The notes below the pieces were generated by a model, which did no database searches, had not been told where the DNA came from, and saw nothing but the letters and a program-made list of their open reading frames with translations. A stretch of 64,000 nt of DNA from Fragilaria crotonensis (taxonomy: Eukaryota; Bacillariophyta; Fragilariophyceae; Fragilariales; Fragilariaceae), in the NCBI GenBank assembly GCA_022925895.1, contig JAKSYS010000092.1, forward strand, positions 62,001-126,000, read 5' to 3'. Position numbers and translations under genes: made by a program. This document shows positions 1-11,200 of the stretch, piece after piece (position 1 is the first letter of the stretch; each line of letters begins with the position of its first letter).

Positions 1-3000
1 AGACAAGAATTGATGGCAGTATGGTTGAGCATACCCACGCCTTCTTATCCCTCTTGAAATTTAAGGCACGTTTACGAAAGAGCGATCGAATATGCCGCAC
101 AAACATTCCTCTGCTGTCCAAATTCAATTTCGAACGATAACTTTTCGCTCTCTCCTCCAAAAAAGAAGGTTGTACAGATCTTGACGACTTTAAGTCAACC
201 TTCTCGCCGGTTTCGCCACGCGCAACCAACAAGAATACTTCATCTAGGGTCGTGATGCTGACTCCATACGTAACAATGTTATCCTTGTCCATCTCACGGT
301 CGAGGTCCTCGAACATAGGGGGAAAGCTGGCAGCTGCCCCAAGAGGAAGTCGAAACGATAACTCCGTCCCAACGTTATGCAAGACTGCGGACTCAGGAAC
401 TGCATCCCGAACAATCTTCTCCAAAATCAGCTCAATGTCGCTTGGAGGCTCCCAATTGTCGACGTCGCAGTTAAATTCGATGTCCGATTCAGTGGCTTTT
501 TGAAAGGTTCTCGTAGCTGGTGCCTTCTTCACAACGGTGAGCTGATACCCAACTCCGTAATGCTTTTTCAGGAACAAAGAACTTCCGGCACACCGAAGTT
601 GGCCGTCTGCCATGATTACGATACGGTCACCTAAGATATCAGCCTCTGTTAGAAAGGAGATATGCAACGTGAGAAATGGTCAAAAGCGTACGAGTTCCAC
701 GAAAGTCTGAACAATGGGAATTTCTCACCATCCATTTGATGCGTAGTGAGCACAATGCAACGATCCTGTCGATACTGACGAATCACATCCCACGTAAAGC
801 GACGGCTGAACGGATCCATTCCCGACGTCGGTTCGTCAAGAAGAACTGTCTTGCTCTCTCCACAAAATGCAATAGCAAGGCTCAGCTTCCTCTTCATTCC
901 GCCGCTTAGGTTCTTCGACAGCGTGTTTCGTTTTTCAAGAAGGGCGACATCCTCAATCGACTTGTGGACTTTCGCATCAGCGTCGGCCTTCGGGTACTTG
1001 GCATACAAACCTTTAATGCGTGAAAATAACTCAATGTGCTCCTTAACCGTCAATTGAGAAAACAAGCAGTCCTAATATGTATTCACGAAGAATGTGAGTG
1101 ATCGAGCCACCAGAGATTACTGATCACACGCGAATCAGCAGAGTTCGACACTCACATGTTGGAGGCAAAGGCCAATCTCCTGACGAATTTTGGGCATTTC
1201 AGATCTAACATCCCGCCCCCCAACGATAGCGTACCCATCAGTTGCTGCGACCATACCGGTTAGCATTCCTATCGTAACCGTCTTTCCAGCGCCGTTGTGC
1301 CCTGCAAATAAGTTGTGAGAAATTCGACATACAAAAAACGAGTGATAACAAACGATGCAAACCGACCCGTATTTCAAACGTACCCAACAAAGCTGTGACT
1401 TGGTTGTCATACATGGTGAGATTGAGGTTATCGACAGCTGTCTTCTCACCGAACTGTTTGCGGAGTCCGCGGATGGCGATCCCTTTACCTTCCTTGATTG
1501 AGGCATGAATAGCATCACCAACTTCTTCAACCGGAACACCGAATGCAGTGGGATTAAGGTCGTCCAAGATTTCGCTCGCACCACTTCCTCCGGCAAACCA
1601 GTACGATTTGCTGCATAGAAAGAACCAGGGCATGGCTATCCCATGCATGGGGCGCATCACCCGATTGAAGTAGAAGGTGAAAAATCCCCAAAGTAGACTT
1701 GAGATAGCGAGAGAGACTAGTGACGACCTGAATGTGTAACCCGACGGACTGTCCGTTGATGAAATGGTGCTCTGAACTGCACCAACTCCAGCATCTTCTA
1801 ACCTGCCAAGCTCTTGCATTCCGTATGAGATTGCCGCGACGGGATGTAGCGAAATAAGAGCAATGACACCAGAAGATCCGGTCTCAAAGTTAGCAATCAG
1901 TGTGAGAAAATAGCCGGCGAAGAATGCCAGTAACCCTATCAAAGTCGCTGTGGTTGCCTTCGAAAACAACGACGCGACGGCGAAGGAAAAGGTGATAATG
2001 CCAAGAAATGCCAAGATCCAAAAAATCAGGAGAATAACGTAGCTAGAATTTTCGTAGAGGCTCGCACTGGCAGCTGCAGAGCAAACTGCAGTTACAAGAT
2101 GAAAAACGAAGAATGATGTGAACCAGGACCACTCAATGTCACATTCAGTCACGGACATAACCTTCATCAACTCCTTCTGACGGAGCTCCTTTTCCAGAAC
2201 GACGCTGCGAAGAATACTGGCGACAGGGTACAATAGTCCAAGTACAATCAACAGAGGAGCGTATGCTTCAATTCAAAGGGGAAGGTCAGTCACGGCGATA
2301 ATGATACGAATGAGCATTTATCTCAGATGCGGGTACTCACCTGCAATCGAAGCGTAGAATCCATTCATAGTGTATTCCTTTGTCGGAAACGATACGAACT
2401 GCACTCCGTGCTCCGAAACGAACATGCCTTCATTCGCACTGCCAGAATCGACCAAAATCCAATCTTGAACCGTCCGTTGAACGGCAATCGCTCCATTGTA
2501 AAGGTACTGTCCGGTGCATGAAGATTGATAAGGCCCTTGAGCAGCGGTTCCGCCGGTTGGTGTGCATGCATCATCGTTTTCCTACTATTGTAGGAAAACT
2601 CCTGATTGGTGGGAGGGCTGGTGAATTGAGCATAGCGAGCCTCCTGCTCCGCTTGATTGAAGTTGGTCGAGTTCTGGCGAAGGATATACGCATAGTCTTT
2701 TTCCGAGGAGCCATCTGCAAAGACAACGGCGAAGCCCATCTTGGGGGAGCCACTCTTGCCGTAGTTGGGCGACGTCACGTACGATGAAATCTCCGCATCA
2801 GAAGCAAAAAACTTGACGAGAGGGAAATTGACTGGTACACTGCCATCGATAAGTTGAGGAAACTTAGAGGATAGGTAGGCTTCGAACGCTTTAGCTCTGG
2901 CAAGACTACGAACAGAAGAATCGTCCTGCGGAGCAATGGCAAGAAGGAGGTATTCACAGAAAACAGTCGCATCCTGGCCAGTCTCGGAGCAACGACGACG

Positions 3001-3482
3001 ATCACACTTCAGGAAAGGATTCTGGTTGTCGTAGAATCCCGAGACCTGAAATGGCCACTGCTGAGGGCTGGGGTAGGAAGGCTCACAGGTTCGTGTTGCT
3101 TGGAGTGACGTAACATAGTCACGGAATGACAGTGGGATGATGGTCGACGAGTTGCCAGGAAAGGACGCTGGAACAGTTACAGGCGTGAAGCCTGATGATC
3201 CCTCCAACGCTGTCTTTATACCGAGAAGGATGCAGATGAATCCAACAGGAAGAATAATCTCAAGGAGCTGAGGGTGTTGGAGCGAACAGTGCGAGGTGTG
3301 AGTGAATGCGAAGCATTGACGAGCAAGCAGCGTTCCCACATCATTCTATAGCGCGATCTCAGGTCAAGAAATGATCGACGAGTGAAACAAGAGCCTAGAC
3401 GTACAGCACCTATGATGTTCCTCTTGCGATAAATGATGTTACGCCTCAAAAGTGCGAAGTACGCCCTGGAACAGCAACCCAT
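1..3482 (-). CDS. ABCA-type full ABC transporter, copy 1 (3' end outside window; one frameshift)
   Basis: This is a lipid/sterol-type ABCA exporter with TMD1-NBD1-TMD2-NBD2 order; TMD1, NBD1 and the start of TMD2 are in the window. Exons, read on the minus strand, are 3482-3405, 3267-2341, about 2257-1385, about 1307-1155, 1071-729 and 625 to the left edge; all visible introns are GT-AG. The second exon encodes a first membrane span and a long Cys-containing loop. NBD1 shows Walker A GHNGAGKT, signature LSGGMKRK, Walker B TVLLDEPTSGMDP and H-loop TTHQM. A TGA near 2273 lies inside the intron before exon 3, judged from the only usable acceptor (AAG just before 2257), so it is harmless. Relative to copy 2, exon 2 is 2 bp longer near 2580-2600, which shifts the frame; a 50-bp intron there would restore it but would remove conserved codons. 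Probably a decaying or misassembled duplicate of the gene at 8225-14564. Confidence 0.85.
2579..2602. repeat. Inverted repeat at the frameshift of ABCA copy 1
   Basis: The sequence reads TTTTCCTAC-TATT-GTAGGAAAA, a perfect 9-bp stem with a 4-base loop. Copy 2 has no such palindrome at the matching place. The 2-bp length difference between the copies lies here. Confidence 0.7.
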
Positions 3483-3913
3483 TTTTGCATTATCGTTAAG
3501 GAGTAAAGTCGAAGAGGATCAAAGTTTGGTAAATGATCAGATTTTACAAGGGAAAAAATCGAACGTGCAGGTACGCTTGTGACTTGTATGAAGTTCAAGG
3601 CGAATGCGAACCATTAATCAAGAAATGAGAAGCGTATCAGTGGGAAATGTGAGGTACCAACATCTGCCAAGACTGCGAACAAGCTGGAATTCTTGGCGTT
3701 CCAAGCCAAGCGTTTCATACGAAAAGAGACAATGCAAACTACATTAGTCCACTGACGCCACCGCCTATGTTTGCCTTGTCGATGCCAACGAAGAAGAAGA
3801 TCGTATCCAATTAGATGGGGTTCGAATGAATACATCAAGCACATGAGGTGCTCTCCAGTCTTCACGCTTCCTATCCTGCAAACCCAACGGTACAAAATGT
3901 ACAAACTCTACTA
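3483..3913. other. Intergenic, upstream of ABCA copy 1
   Basis: No supported gene. It holds the 5' flank of ABCA copy 1 and ends at the TA target site (3912-3913) of the Tc1/mariner-pogo-like transposon. Part of the original promoter may have been separated from the gene by that insertion. Confidence 0.5.
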
Positions 3914-4191
3914 CACCGAGTACAGTAATTAGTGTGGATATTTAATTAGTGTGGATTACTATATAGTGTGGTCCACACTAATATGTGTTAAGAGTATTTC
4001 TCGTCAGGATTGCTGTTTGTGTGGCTGTTTGGGTGTAGGTTCCCATGTGTACTTCTTGTCTGTGTCTGTGTGGTGGAAAGTCGACGTACTACATACTCAT
4101 GCGTGGGTACTAACCCAAGTTACAGGTACAGTATTATTCATGTGCGAGCGAGGACATGATGCATCACTGATTCATCCAAGGTGATTGTTGG

Positions 4192-5970
4192 TTGTTGCGC
4201 ACGGTGGCAGCATTGGTCATCAGAACACGTGTACATGAGCGATTGCAGCCTACAAGCAAGGGTACTAAGAATCAGGCAATGTCTCGCTTCTCTGCATCCC
4301 CAATCATGGCAGCCTTTGCTCGTGCCAACGTTGTTGGGCCTCCGAACGAGGAGGAAGACGATGACATAATTGGTATGGTGGTACAGGAAATGGCTGAAGA
4401 ACTCCGGGCTCGTGCTGAGGATGCTGATACACAAGATGTTGAGCAAGAAGAGAATCTAGGAGTACTAGAGGATAGGTTACCTCATCAAAAAAGGAGCCTC
4501 CAGCAGGTTGTTACCATCAGTAGTCGCCGGGAGACTGTAAGGTGGATGATGACTGAATTCGATGCTAATGGAAAGAAGGAACTCATATCTAAAGCTGTTG
4601 CCAAGTTTCCCGAGTATTTTCGAGGCAGCTACAAAGCCAACCATCAGAGGGCATCAAATTGGTGGAAAGCTCGACACACCAAGTATTCTAATTACAATAT
4701 GTTACCACCAGCATCGGTGCAAAGGAATCAGATCTCCAAGGTTACCCGGGTGAACTTGAAGGCATCAGCAGGTCGAGGCCGCAAAGCAAGTGCTTGGGTA
4801 GTCCATGTTTATGCAGAGCTGATGGATGAATTCCTCTGTCTCCGAAAGACTGGACTCAAGTTTTCTACAGCACTCTTGGGAACTCTTGCACGCGACATCA
4901 TTAAGAACAGTGATGGGCTGTTCAATTCCCATTATAGAGACCCGCATGACAACAAGTTGATTCAAGACAAAATAACAACACGATGGGTGCAATGCTTCAT
5001 GTCTAATCACAATGTTGTTGTTCGTTCCCAGACTGGAAAGCTGATGTGCAGCCCCGAGAAGGAGCTGCACATACAAAAGACCATTGCTTTTCACATGGGC
5101 GAATTGCATCGTGGTTTTTCATCTGGAGAATTGGATGAAAACCTTATCGAGAACATGGATGAAACTCACTTTGTCATCAATGTAGACAATGGGAGAACAT
5201 TGGGCGTTCGCGGTGACAATGATGTGAAGTATGCAGATGTCGTATCTGGAGGTGAAGGCATGACAATGATGGTTCGACTCACTGGAGGGCCTACATCATA
5301 CATACAGCCCCCGATGATGATATTCACAAACCAAAGTCGCAGCTACCCAATCGCTGCAGTCCCCGACAATATTCCTGGGGTATGTTACCGCTCAGGGCCT
5401 AAGGGATGGAATGATAAAACCCTCTTTCCTCAGTGGTTCACGGAACCTCGAGCATATCAAGGTGACCAACATGGGCGACAAAAAGTGATGTACCTTGACA
5501 ATTGTGGTGGGCATAATCATTCGGATGCCTTAACTGCTGCCTTGGAAGCAACACATACACACATCAAGTACTTCCCTCCATGCGCCACTGATAAAGTTCA
5601 GCCAGCAGACTCGTTTGTCATATCGAAGATAAAGGATGCCTGGAAAAAAAGGTGGGATATAAAAAAGATGGAGATGATTCGAGAGAACATGTGGTCTAAT
5701 GGTGTTCGCAGGGATGGGGCATGGTCGGGTAAGCTGCAGAACCCGGGTAAGAGGTTTTTCCTACAGCTTGCCGCTGATTCCGTCCGAGATGTCAACATGC
5801 AGCGCGATGTGAATGGACTTACCTATGCACGGAAGGCAATGATTCGTTGTGGACTCGCACTTGATGTGACTGGCCTATGGCATATCCAGCAGTTATCCCC
5901 ACAATTGCAAGCCATCATTGCTACCCACCGCAATCATTTTGACGGGGAGGCAGTTCCCCCACCGGGATAA
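4192..5970 (+). CDS. Pogo/Tc1-mariner-like DDE transposase
   Basis: This 592-residue protein would cut and paste the element that carries it. The N-terminal third is rich in acidic and basic residues; residues about 110-260 should hold the HTH/CENP-B-like DNA-binding part (the motif NWWKARH is visible). The catalytic core follows: D323 in NMDETHF, D436 in YLDNCGGH and D473 in VQPADSF, the last in the position of the pogo-type third acidic residue, preceded by the typical FPPCATDKVQP stretch. Spacing between the second and third acid is 36 residues. The reading frame is open throughout. Several in-frame ATGs exist (4192, 4279, 4306); the start at 4279 or 4306 may be the real one, since the first 29 residues look non-conserved. 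It appears intact. Confidence 0.88.
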   Translation: MLRTVAALVIRTRVHERLQPTSKGTKNQAMSRFSASPIMAAFARANVVGPPNEEEDDDIIGMVVQEMAEELRARAEDADTQDVEQEENLGVLEDRLPHQKRSLQQVVTISSRRETVRWMMTEFDANGKKELISKAVAKFPEYFRGSYKANHQRASNWWKARHTKYSNYNMLPPASVQRNQISKVTRVNLKASAGRGRKASAWVVHVYAELMDEFLCLRKTGLKFSTALLGTLARDIIKNSDGLFNSHYRDPHDNKLIQDKITTRWVQCFMSNHNVVVRSQTGKLMCSPEKELHIQKTIAFHMGELHRGFSSGELDENLIENMDETHFVINVDNGRTLGVRGDNDVKYADVVSGGEGMTMMVRLTGGPTSYIQPPMMIFTNQSRSYPIAAVPDNIPGVCYRSGPKGWNDKTLFPQWFTEPRAYQGDQHGRQKVMYLDNCGGHNHSDALTAALEATHTHIKYFPPCATDKVQPADSFVISKIKDAWKKRWDIKKMEMIRENMWSNGVRRDGAWSGKLQNPGKRFFLQLAADSVRDVNMQRDVNGLTYARKAMIRCGLALDVTGLWHIQQLSPQLQAIIATHRNHFDGEAVPPPG

Positions 5971-6227
5971 ATGAGTTCTGACATTTGGCATTATAAGTGA
6001 CGAGAAGGTCATTGAACAAGGAAAACGAATTGATACGAGGAAAAACAGTGATAATGCAGTTGACGTGGTTCATGCTGTACCTAAAAATGTGCTTAAATTA
6101 AAATTATGACTGTCAGGAACAGCAACCTGAGGGCGAGAAGTGAGAATGTCGTATTCTGGGATTTTCACCACATTCTTACGTGTTACTGTGTTAATTTTGT
6201 ATGTGATCACTCAATTGTATCCGGCGG

Positions 6228-6713
6228 TTGGTGTCGATGCCAAAATCTCCGAATACGACTGTCTTGGATGCTCGTTTACTTCTTTGCCTTGAGGAGGAGC
6301 AAAGAGGTGCTTGCTTGCTGGTGCCTCCACCGGGCAAAAGGGTCATGATATTTGTCGGAGTGGAAGATGATGAAGAAGTCCGTGCAAATTTTGGAGGCTG
6401 CTGCTATCGCGCTGTTGTCCTCCTAAATGTTGAATACTATAGCACAGCAGAAGCGGAAAGCCATGCCTTCAGCAATCATCAGTTCACCGGCCTTGACGTC
6501 AATACCTCTGCCTTAGCCTTCGCAGGAGAACGACCACTCGTCCAGTATTTAGGACAATCCAAAGGTGCGCTTCCTCAAGGGCTACGCACAGTAGCAACCT
6601 CTCTTGTTCTGGAGGTACGCAATCGCTCAATAGGACTTTCGTCGGCGTGTCCTTATGGCACAATTTACCTCCACTGGGACGACAAGTCCACTGTCACGTA
6701 CCTCTGCGGATAG
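6228..6713 (+). CDS. Transposon-borne ORF of unknown function, first part
   Basis: This 161-codon reading frame lies inside the pogo-like transposon, 258 bp after the transposase stop and on the same strand. I do not recognise the family. A stretch from about residue 36 (PPPGKRVMIFVG) through CCYRAVVL resembles in spacing the small beta-barrel modules (Tudor-like) that read chromatin marks, but that is inference from pattern only. It may be an exon of a longer second gene that continues at 6842-7105, because translation between them is interrupted and composition stays coding-like. An upstream in-frame part of the gene could start near 6106. Confidence 0.4.
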   Translation: MVSMPKSPNTTVLDARLLLCLEEEQRGACLLVPPPGKRVMIFVGVEDDEEVRANFGGCCYRAVVLLNVEYYSTAEAESHAFSNHQFTGLDVNTSALAFAGERPLVQYLGQSKGALPQGLRTVATSLVLEVRNRSIGLSSACPYGTIYLHWDDKSTVTYLCG

Positions 6714-6841
6714 GAGCAAGCAACAGCCTTGCTTGGATAGTAGGTCAACGTGTCAAATGTCTTGTCAACAAGATGTAGTTGCACTTTGTGCTGGAAGGGC
6801 CTTAGCAATCTTGACCTTCGTGCTGCGCATTAAAAGGGCGG

Positions 6842-7105
6842 TTGTACCATGATGGCCTGGTTTATAAAGCAGATCGAGCAGAAAAACTGGCAAATTGTAC
6901 TCGGAGTATCAAGTATGAAGGCAACAATACAGCGGTTTATGAGCGTCATCCACTGTATCCAAACACTTGTGGGAATCCACCAAGTCATTCTTCAGGCCAT
7001 TATCCATCTGCTTCTGGCAGATGGACAGATGAAAATGTTCTTTTTGATGTTAGATTGCTTGTGAATGTCGTCGATGATCCACATCGACACATTGAGGATA
7101 CATGA
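6842..7105 (+). CDS. Transposon-borne ORF of unknown function, second part
   Basis: An 87-codon frame 128 bp after the previous one and still inside the pogo-like element. It contains a run YHDGLVYKADR followed by SIKYEGNNTAVYE, which reads like a real protein and could be a second small barrel of the same protein. No catalytic motif or membrane span is visible. No splice pair linking it to 6228-6713 was established, so it is given separately. Confidence 0.3.
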   Translation: MYHDGLVYKADRAEKLANCTRSIKYEGNNTAVYERHPLYPNTCGNPPSHSSGHYPSASGRWTDENVLFDVRLLVNVVDDPHRHIEDT

Positions 7106-7374
7106 TACATGGCTGCATCACGACGCAAAGGAATTCATCATATTGTAGTGGAGGAGCTTGTGAATAATTTTGGCCCAGTTCGATTCCGAAGCACTATAAT
7201 GTATCCACACTATTATGGAATATTCATAATTTTTAGTGTGGTCCACTTTTCATTCCGAAGCACCAGAATAGTGTGGATTCCAAAATAGTGTGGTCCACAG
7301 TAATACCTGTTAGGGAACAAAAAAACGCATGTTCACAAATAGTGTGGTCCACACTAATTACTGTACTCGGTGTA

Positions 7375-8224
7375 GCTAGTAGAAACTCTGATATGTGTTA
7401 CTATGTACTTCTACCGGTAGCTACTTTTTGTAGGAGTGCATTGGGGTATTAGGGTACAGTAGACGTGCACTACCCGAACTACGAAGTGTGTTTTGTATTT
7501 TGGGGGCATATGCATACATATATGCATTATGCGGACATACTGTATGTACATGCAAGTAACAGAAACTGAACTATGCATACGGGCGACTACGTGAGGTCCA
7601 CGATACCTCGGAGTAATCTATCCTTTTTACGTCATCACTTGTTTTCAGGTTTTTGGGTATCATACACGGTATATCATACGTCATCATAGAATGGAGCAGA
7701 TGATTCGGACGTATGTACAGTACCAGGTACTAGTATATCATAGGACGTCACACGAACTCCGTCGACGTATCACAGATTGTATGCACGAATCCGCCTTGTG
7801 CATACAACAGCATACGATAGATGCCGTATACTAGTAGAGTAGAAATATACTAGCCCAAAGCAGATAGACTATCTCCAGTCTCCAGTCTCCAGCACAATGC
7901 TACCTTTTCATAACGCTGAGAGGGAATTCAGAACAATCGAACTCTTACTCCACCACCATTCTAGCCACTAGAGTACTCGGAGTCCTACATTAAATTGACT
8001 TCCATGACATGTCTCCCCGGTTGAGTTCATCAAGAAGACATCAAGATGTCCTGTTTCTTAGACAAGAGAATAACAAGACAAATCGCTATTTTTCCTTCAT
8101 CACTGTTGATCGACAAGAGCTCGGGAATACAAATTGATATCTAAATACGTATCGAAGCTAAGTTCGGTTGAGGTCAGCTAAACTGACGAGCACAAAATCA
8201 CGTATACATTACTTCCTTCATTCC
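7375..8224. other. Intergenic, downstream of ABCA copy 2
   Basis: No supported gene. The stretch is rich in short GTAC/CATATG-type palindromes and ends with the 3' flank of the minus-strand ABCA gene. Confidence 0.5.
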
Positions 8225-11200
8225 TCACGAGTCGTTCCCTCCAAGCTTTAACTTCTCAGCCTGGGCAGCATGCATGTTGAATACCTGCTCCAACGATGTC
8301 TGGGAAACACCATAATCTGCAAGCATGAGTATGTCCTTGTTGGATTCGATCTTGGCGAAGATGGACGAAATTCTGACGCCAGCAGACCCCACCTCATAGC
8401 GCGCCTTGCTGTACTGGCGCTCTCGAAGGACGTACACTTCAAAGTTATCGCGGAAAAAGTTGTCAAGGTTCACCATTCGAATCTCGGATACGGCAAACGA
8501 GGCCAGCTCTTCGAGAGTGCAACCGACAGGAGATGAAGCACTCTTATAGATGGCATAGCCAGTCGGGTCGTTCACGTTCAACATCGATGAGAGGGATTCG
8601 TCATTTGTCAAGTTCTTCAGAGCCGAGACTGCTTGATTAAGCGTCAAATAAATTTCCTTAACGATTCCTTCCTCTTCGTCGACATTTCCACCCACGGCGT
8701 TGGCGAGTTTGTTTCTGACCTCCGCATAATCAGCGTCGCCGGAGTCCACCACCTTCGTCTTCAGTTCTACCTGATACCCTTGACCAAACCGAGTCTTGAG
8801 ATGCTGGGCAGATCCGAGACAACTCAAACTTCCATTTGCCATCACTCCAATCCGAGGACACAATGCTTCGCATTCTTCCATGGAATGTGTGGTAAGAATG
8901 ACGGATGTGCGCTCTTCGTCTGGAATGCTTCCTCCAGTGACCATCTCAGAAATAACAGCCCAAAGATCGCGACGGGCCACAGGATCCATACCCGTTGATG
9001 GTTCGTCCAGGAACACCAGCTGCGGTTGACCAATCGTCGCACAAGCTACACTGAGCTTTCTCTTCATTCCTCCACTATACCCGGAACTAACACGGTCACT
9101 GTCGAACTCGCTTAGTCCAACCTCGGCTAGCTTCTGGCTAACGGCTTCTTGTACATACTCGGGTGGTACCCCCTTGATAGCAGCGTAAAGCTGCACGTGC
9201 TCGCGCCCTGTCATATTCTGAAAGTGAGCGTCAAACTGAGGGCAATACCCAACTCTTCGACGTGTCTTCTCGGGCTCCCGCGTAACGCTAAATCCGGCGA
9301 GCGTCGCGTCTCCGCTAGTGGGTGGAAACTCTCCAGTTAAAATGCCCATCGTTGTTGTTTTTCTGTTAGGATTCGTATCAAAGTTAGAATTATCATCATA
9401 ATTGACATGAGGAATTGGCAACACAAACTCACCCAGCCCCATTGATACCGAGGAGACCGAAACACTGACCCGGTGGGATGCCGAGAGAGAGATTATTCAC
9501 CGCAACCTTCCCATTGCCGTACACTTTCTTCAGTTGATCAATTACAATTAAGTCATTGTTCGCCTCTCCGGCGGCAACTCTCAGATTCTCCGCAACCACG
9601 TCTTCATCCAGCACAACCTCAGAACTAAGTTCTTCGCGTCTTGACGTACTGCCACCGCACATACATCGGCAGGTGACGAAACGGATGCACTTTTGCCAGA
9701 TTCCCAAAGTTCTTGGGTTGGTAGACCATTTGTCTAGCTGGATAGCAAGGATGATGTATACAAAACACCAAATCCCCTGAAAGATGGTCTCGTAAAGAAT
9801 CATGGAAGAGTGCCAAACATCGATTGGCTGCTGCGCAAGTCCTTCATAGGCCACGATGTTTATAATCTTGAGGAGAGAGCTGCCAAGGTTGAAGGAAGGG
9901 AAAAAGCGAAGAATCCACTCAACAACAGTGGCAGCGGTGACAAGGCTGGGGTTATTGAGCCCAGAAGGATCGCCGATGAGACGAAGAATGAGAGCGACCA
10001 AGGGACCAGCTAGCCCAATCAAGAAGCCGAAGATGATTACGAAAAGGTTGCACATTGATGGCGAGGTGAAGGCGAAACTCACACAGTAGGTGAAACCAGC
10101 CGCCGCTGGACCGAAAAGGAACAACGAAATGATTGTTCCACCCACCACACCCCGTTCACTCGTTGTGTAGGGATCAACATCGAACACGAACATCACAACA
10201 ACTGTAATCCACAGCGGTAATTGATAGTTCATAATGTCCCACATGTACGATGATAACCAGTAGGCCTCAGGTTGCACACCAGCAACAGTTTGCAAGTGCT
10301 TGGCTTTTGAAGACCTTTCAGTCACGATGAATGTCGCAAATGTTCCGGCGATGAAAGGGAAGGACAAGACCACCAAGAACCAAGCTGTGAATGCTTTCTC
10401 GCTCTTTCCAAAACTAGTTTCCGCATCGGTCAGAGGAAGGGGGTGAACAGTTGCAGAGATCATCAGTTCGTCGTCATTCGTAGCCTCCCTCATAAGGGCC
10501 TCGTCTGCGAGAGCTTGATAGACCAAGGACGCATGCAAGGCGGTGTAGTTGTAGTTCACTACGTACCCAACACCACCATACGTCTCACAATACGAGGCGT
10601 TGAAGTAAGGTTGCGGATACTGCGCGACAAAAGCCGTGCACTTGCCAACCACAAGTGTCGAGTAGTTCTGGCCCACAGTCTGGCTCACTCGGTCGTGAGT
10701 GAAATGAAGTGCACCAAACTGCGTCCCAGCAAACACCTTGCTCGACTCCAATATGCTCTGGGAACTCGAGAGAATATCGGTGTTGTCCTGTGGAACGCCT
10801 CCGGCTCCAGCCTCGGTGATGCGGTCAACGATGTCGGTGGATTCGCTGATCGAGCAGGATGATTCGATGTCCCCGTTAAGACCAATACCGCAGTAAGTGT
10901 ACAAATTGCTTTGGTTGGTATTACCCATCATGATAGCAATCGGGAGAGTTCCGTTGAATTGCACCATGCAAACTCCAGGTTGGCACGTAAAACTGGTCCC
11001 TGGCTCGTTAAATGGGATTGGATTTCGAGGTTGGCTGGTGATAGTAGGGTTGAAGGAGTCGATGGATAGTTCAAGAGCGTCCAAGTTCCGCACAGGAGCA
11101 GTAAACTTGTACAGCATAAAGCCAACCAAGACAAGAATGGAAGGCAGAAGCGTCGAGCACACCCACGCCTTCTTGTCTCTTTTGAAATTCAAGGCCCGCT

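Larger units (their letters stand above)
3914..7372 (+). mobile_element. Tc1/mariner-pogo-like DNA transposon, two ORF regions
   Basis: The element is bounded by a 25-bp perfect terminal inverted repeat beginning CACCGAGTACAGTAATTAG, at 3914-3938 and 7348-7372, flanked by TA on both sides (3912-3913 and 7373-7374), the target choice of the Tc1/mariner/pogo superfamily. Inside each end the motif AGTGTGG recurs several times in both orientations, including the palindrome AGTGTGGTCCACACT, as expected of subterminal transposase sites. It encodes a DDE transposase (4192-5970) and a second coding region of unknown function (6228-7105). The identical ends suggest recent activity. Confidence 0.88.

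Noticed and set aside
2260-2280. In-frame TGA upstream of exon 3 in ABCA copy 1
   Set aside because: The only workable acceptor in both copies (AAG before the TAYGCTCC codons) places this TGA in the intron, so it is not a nonsense mutation.
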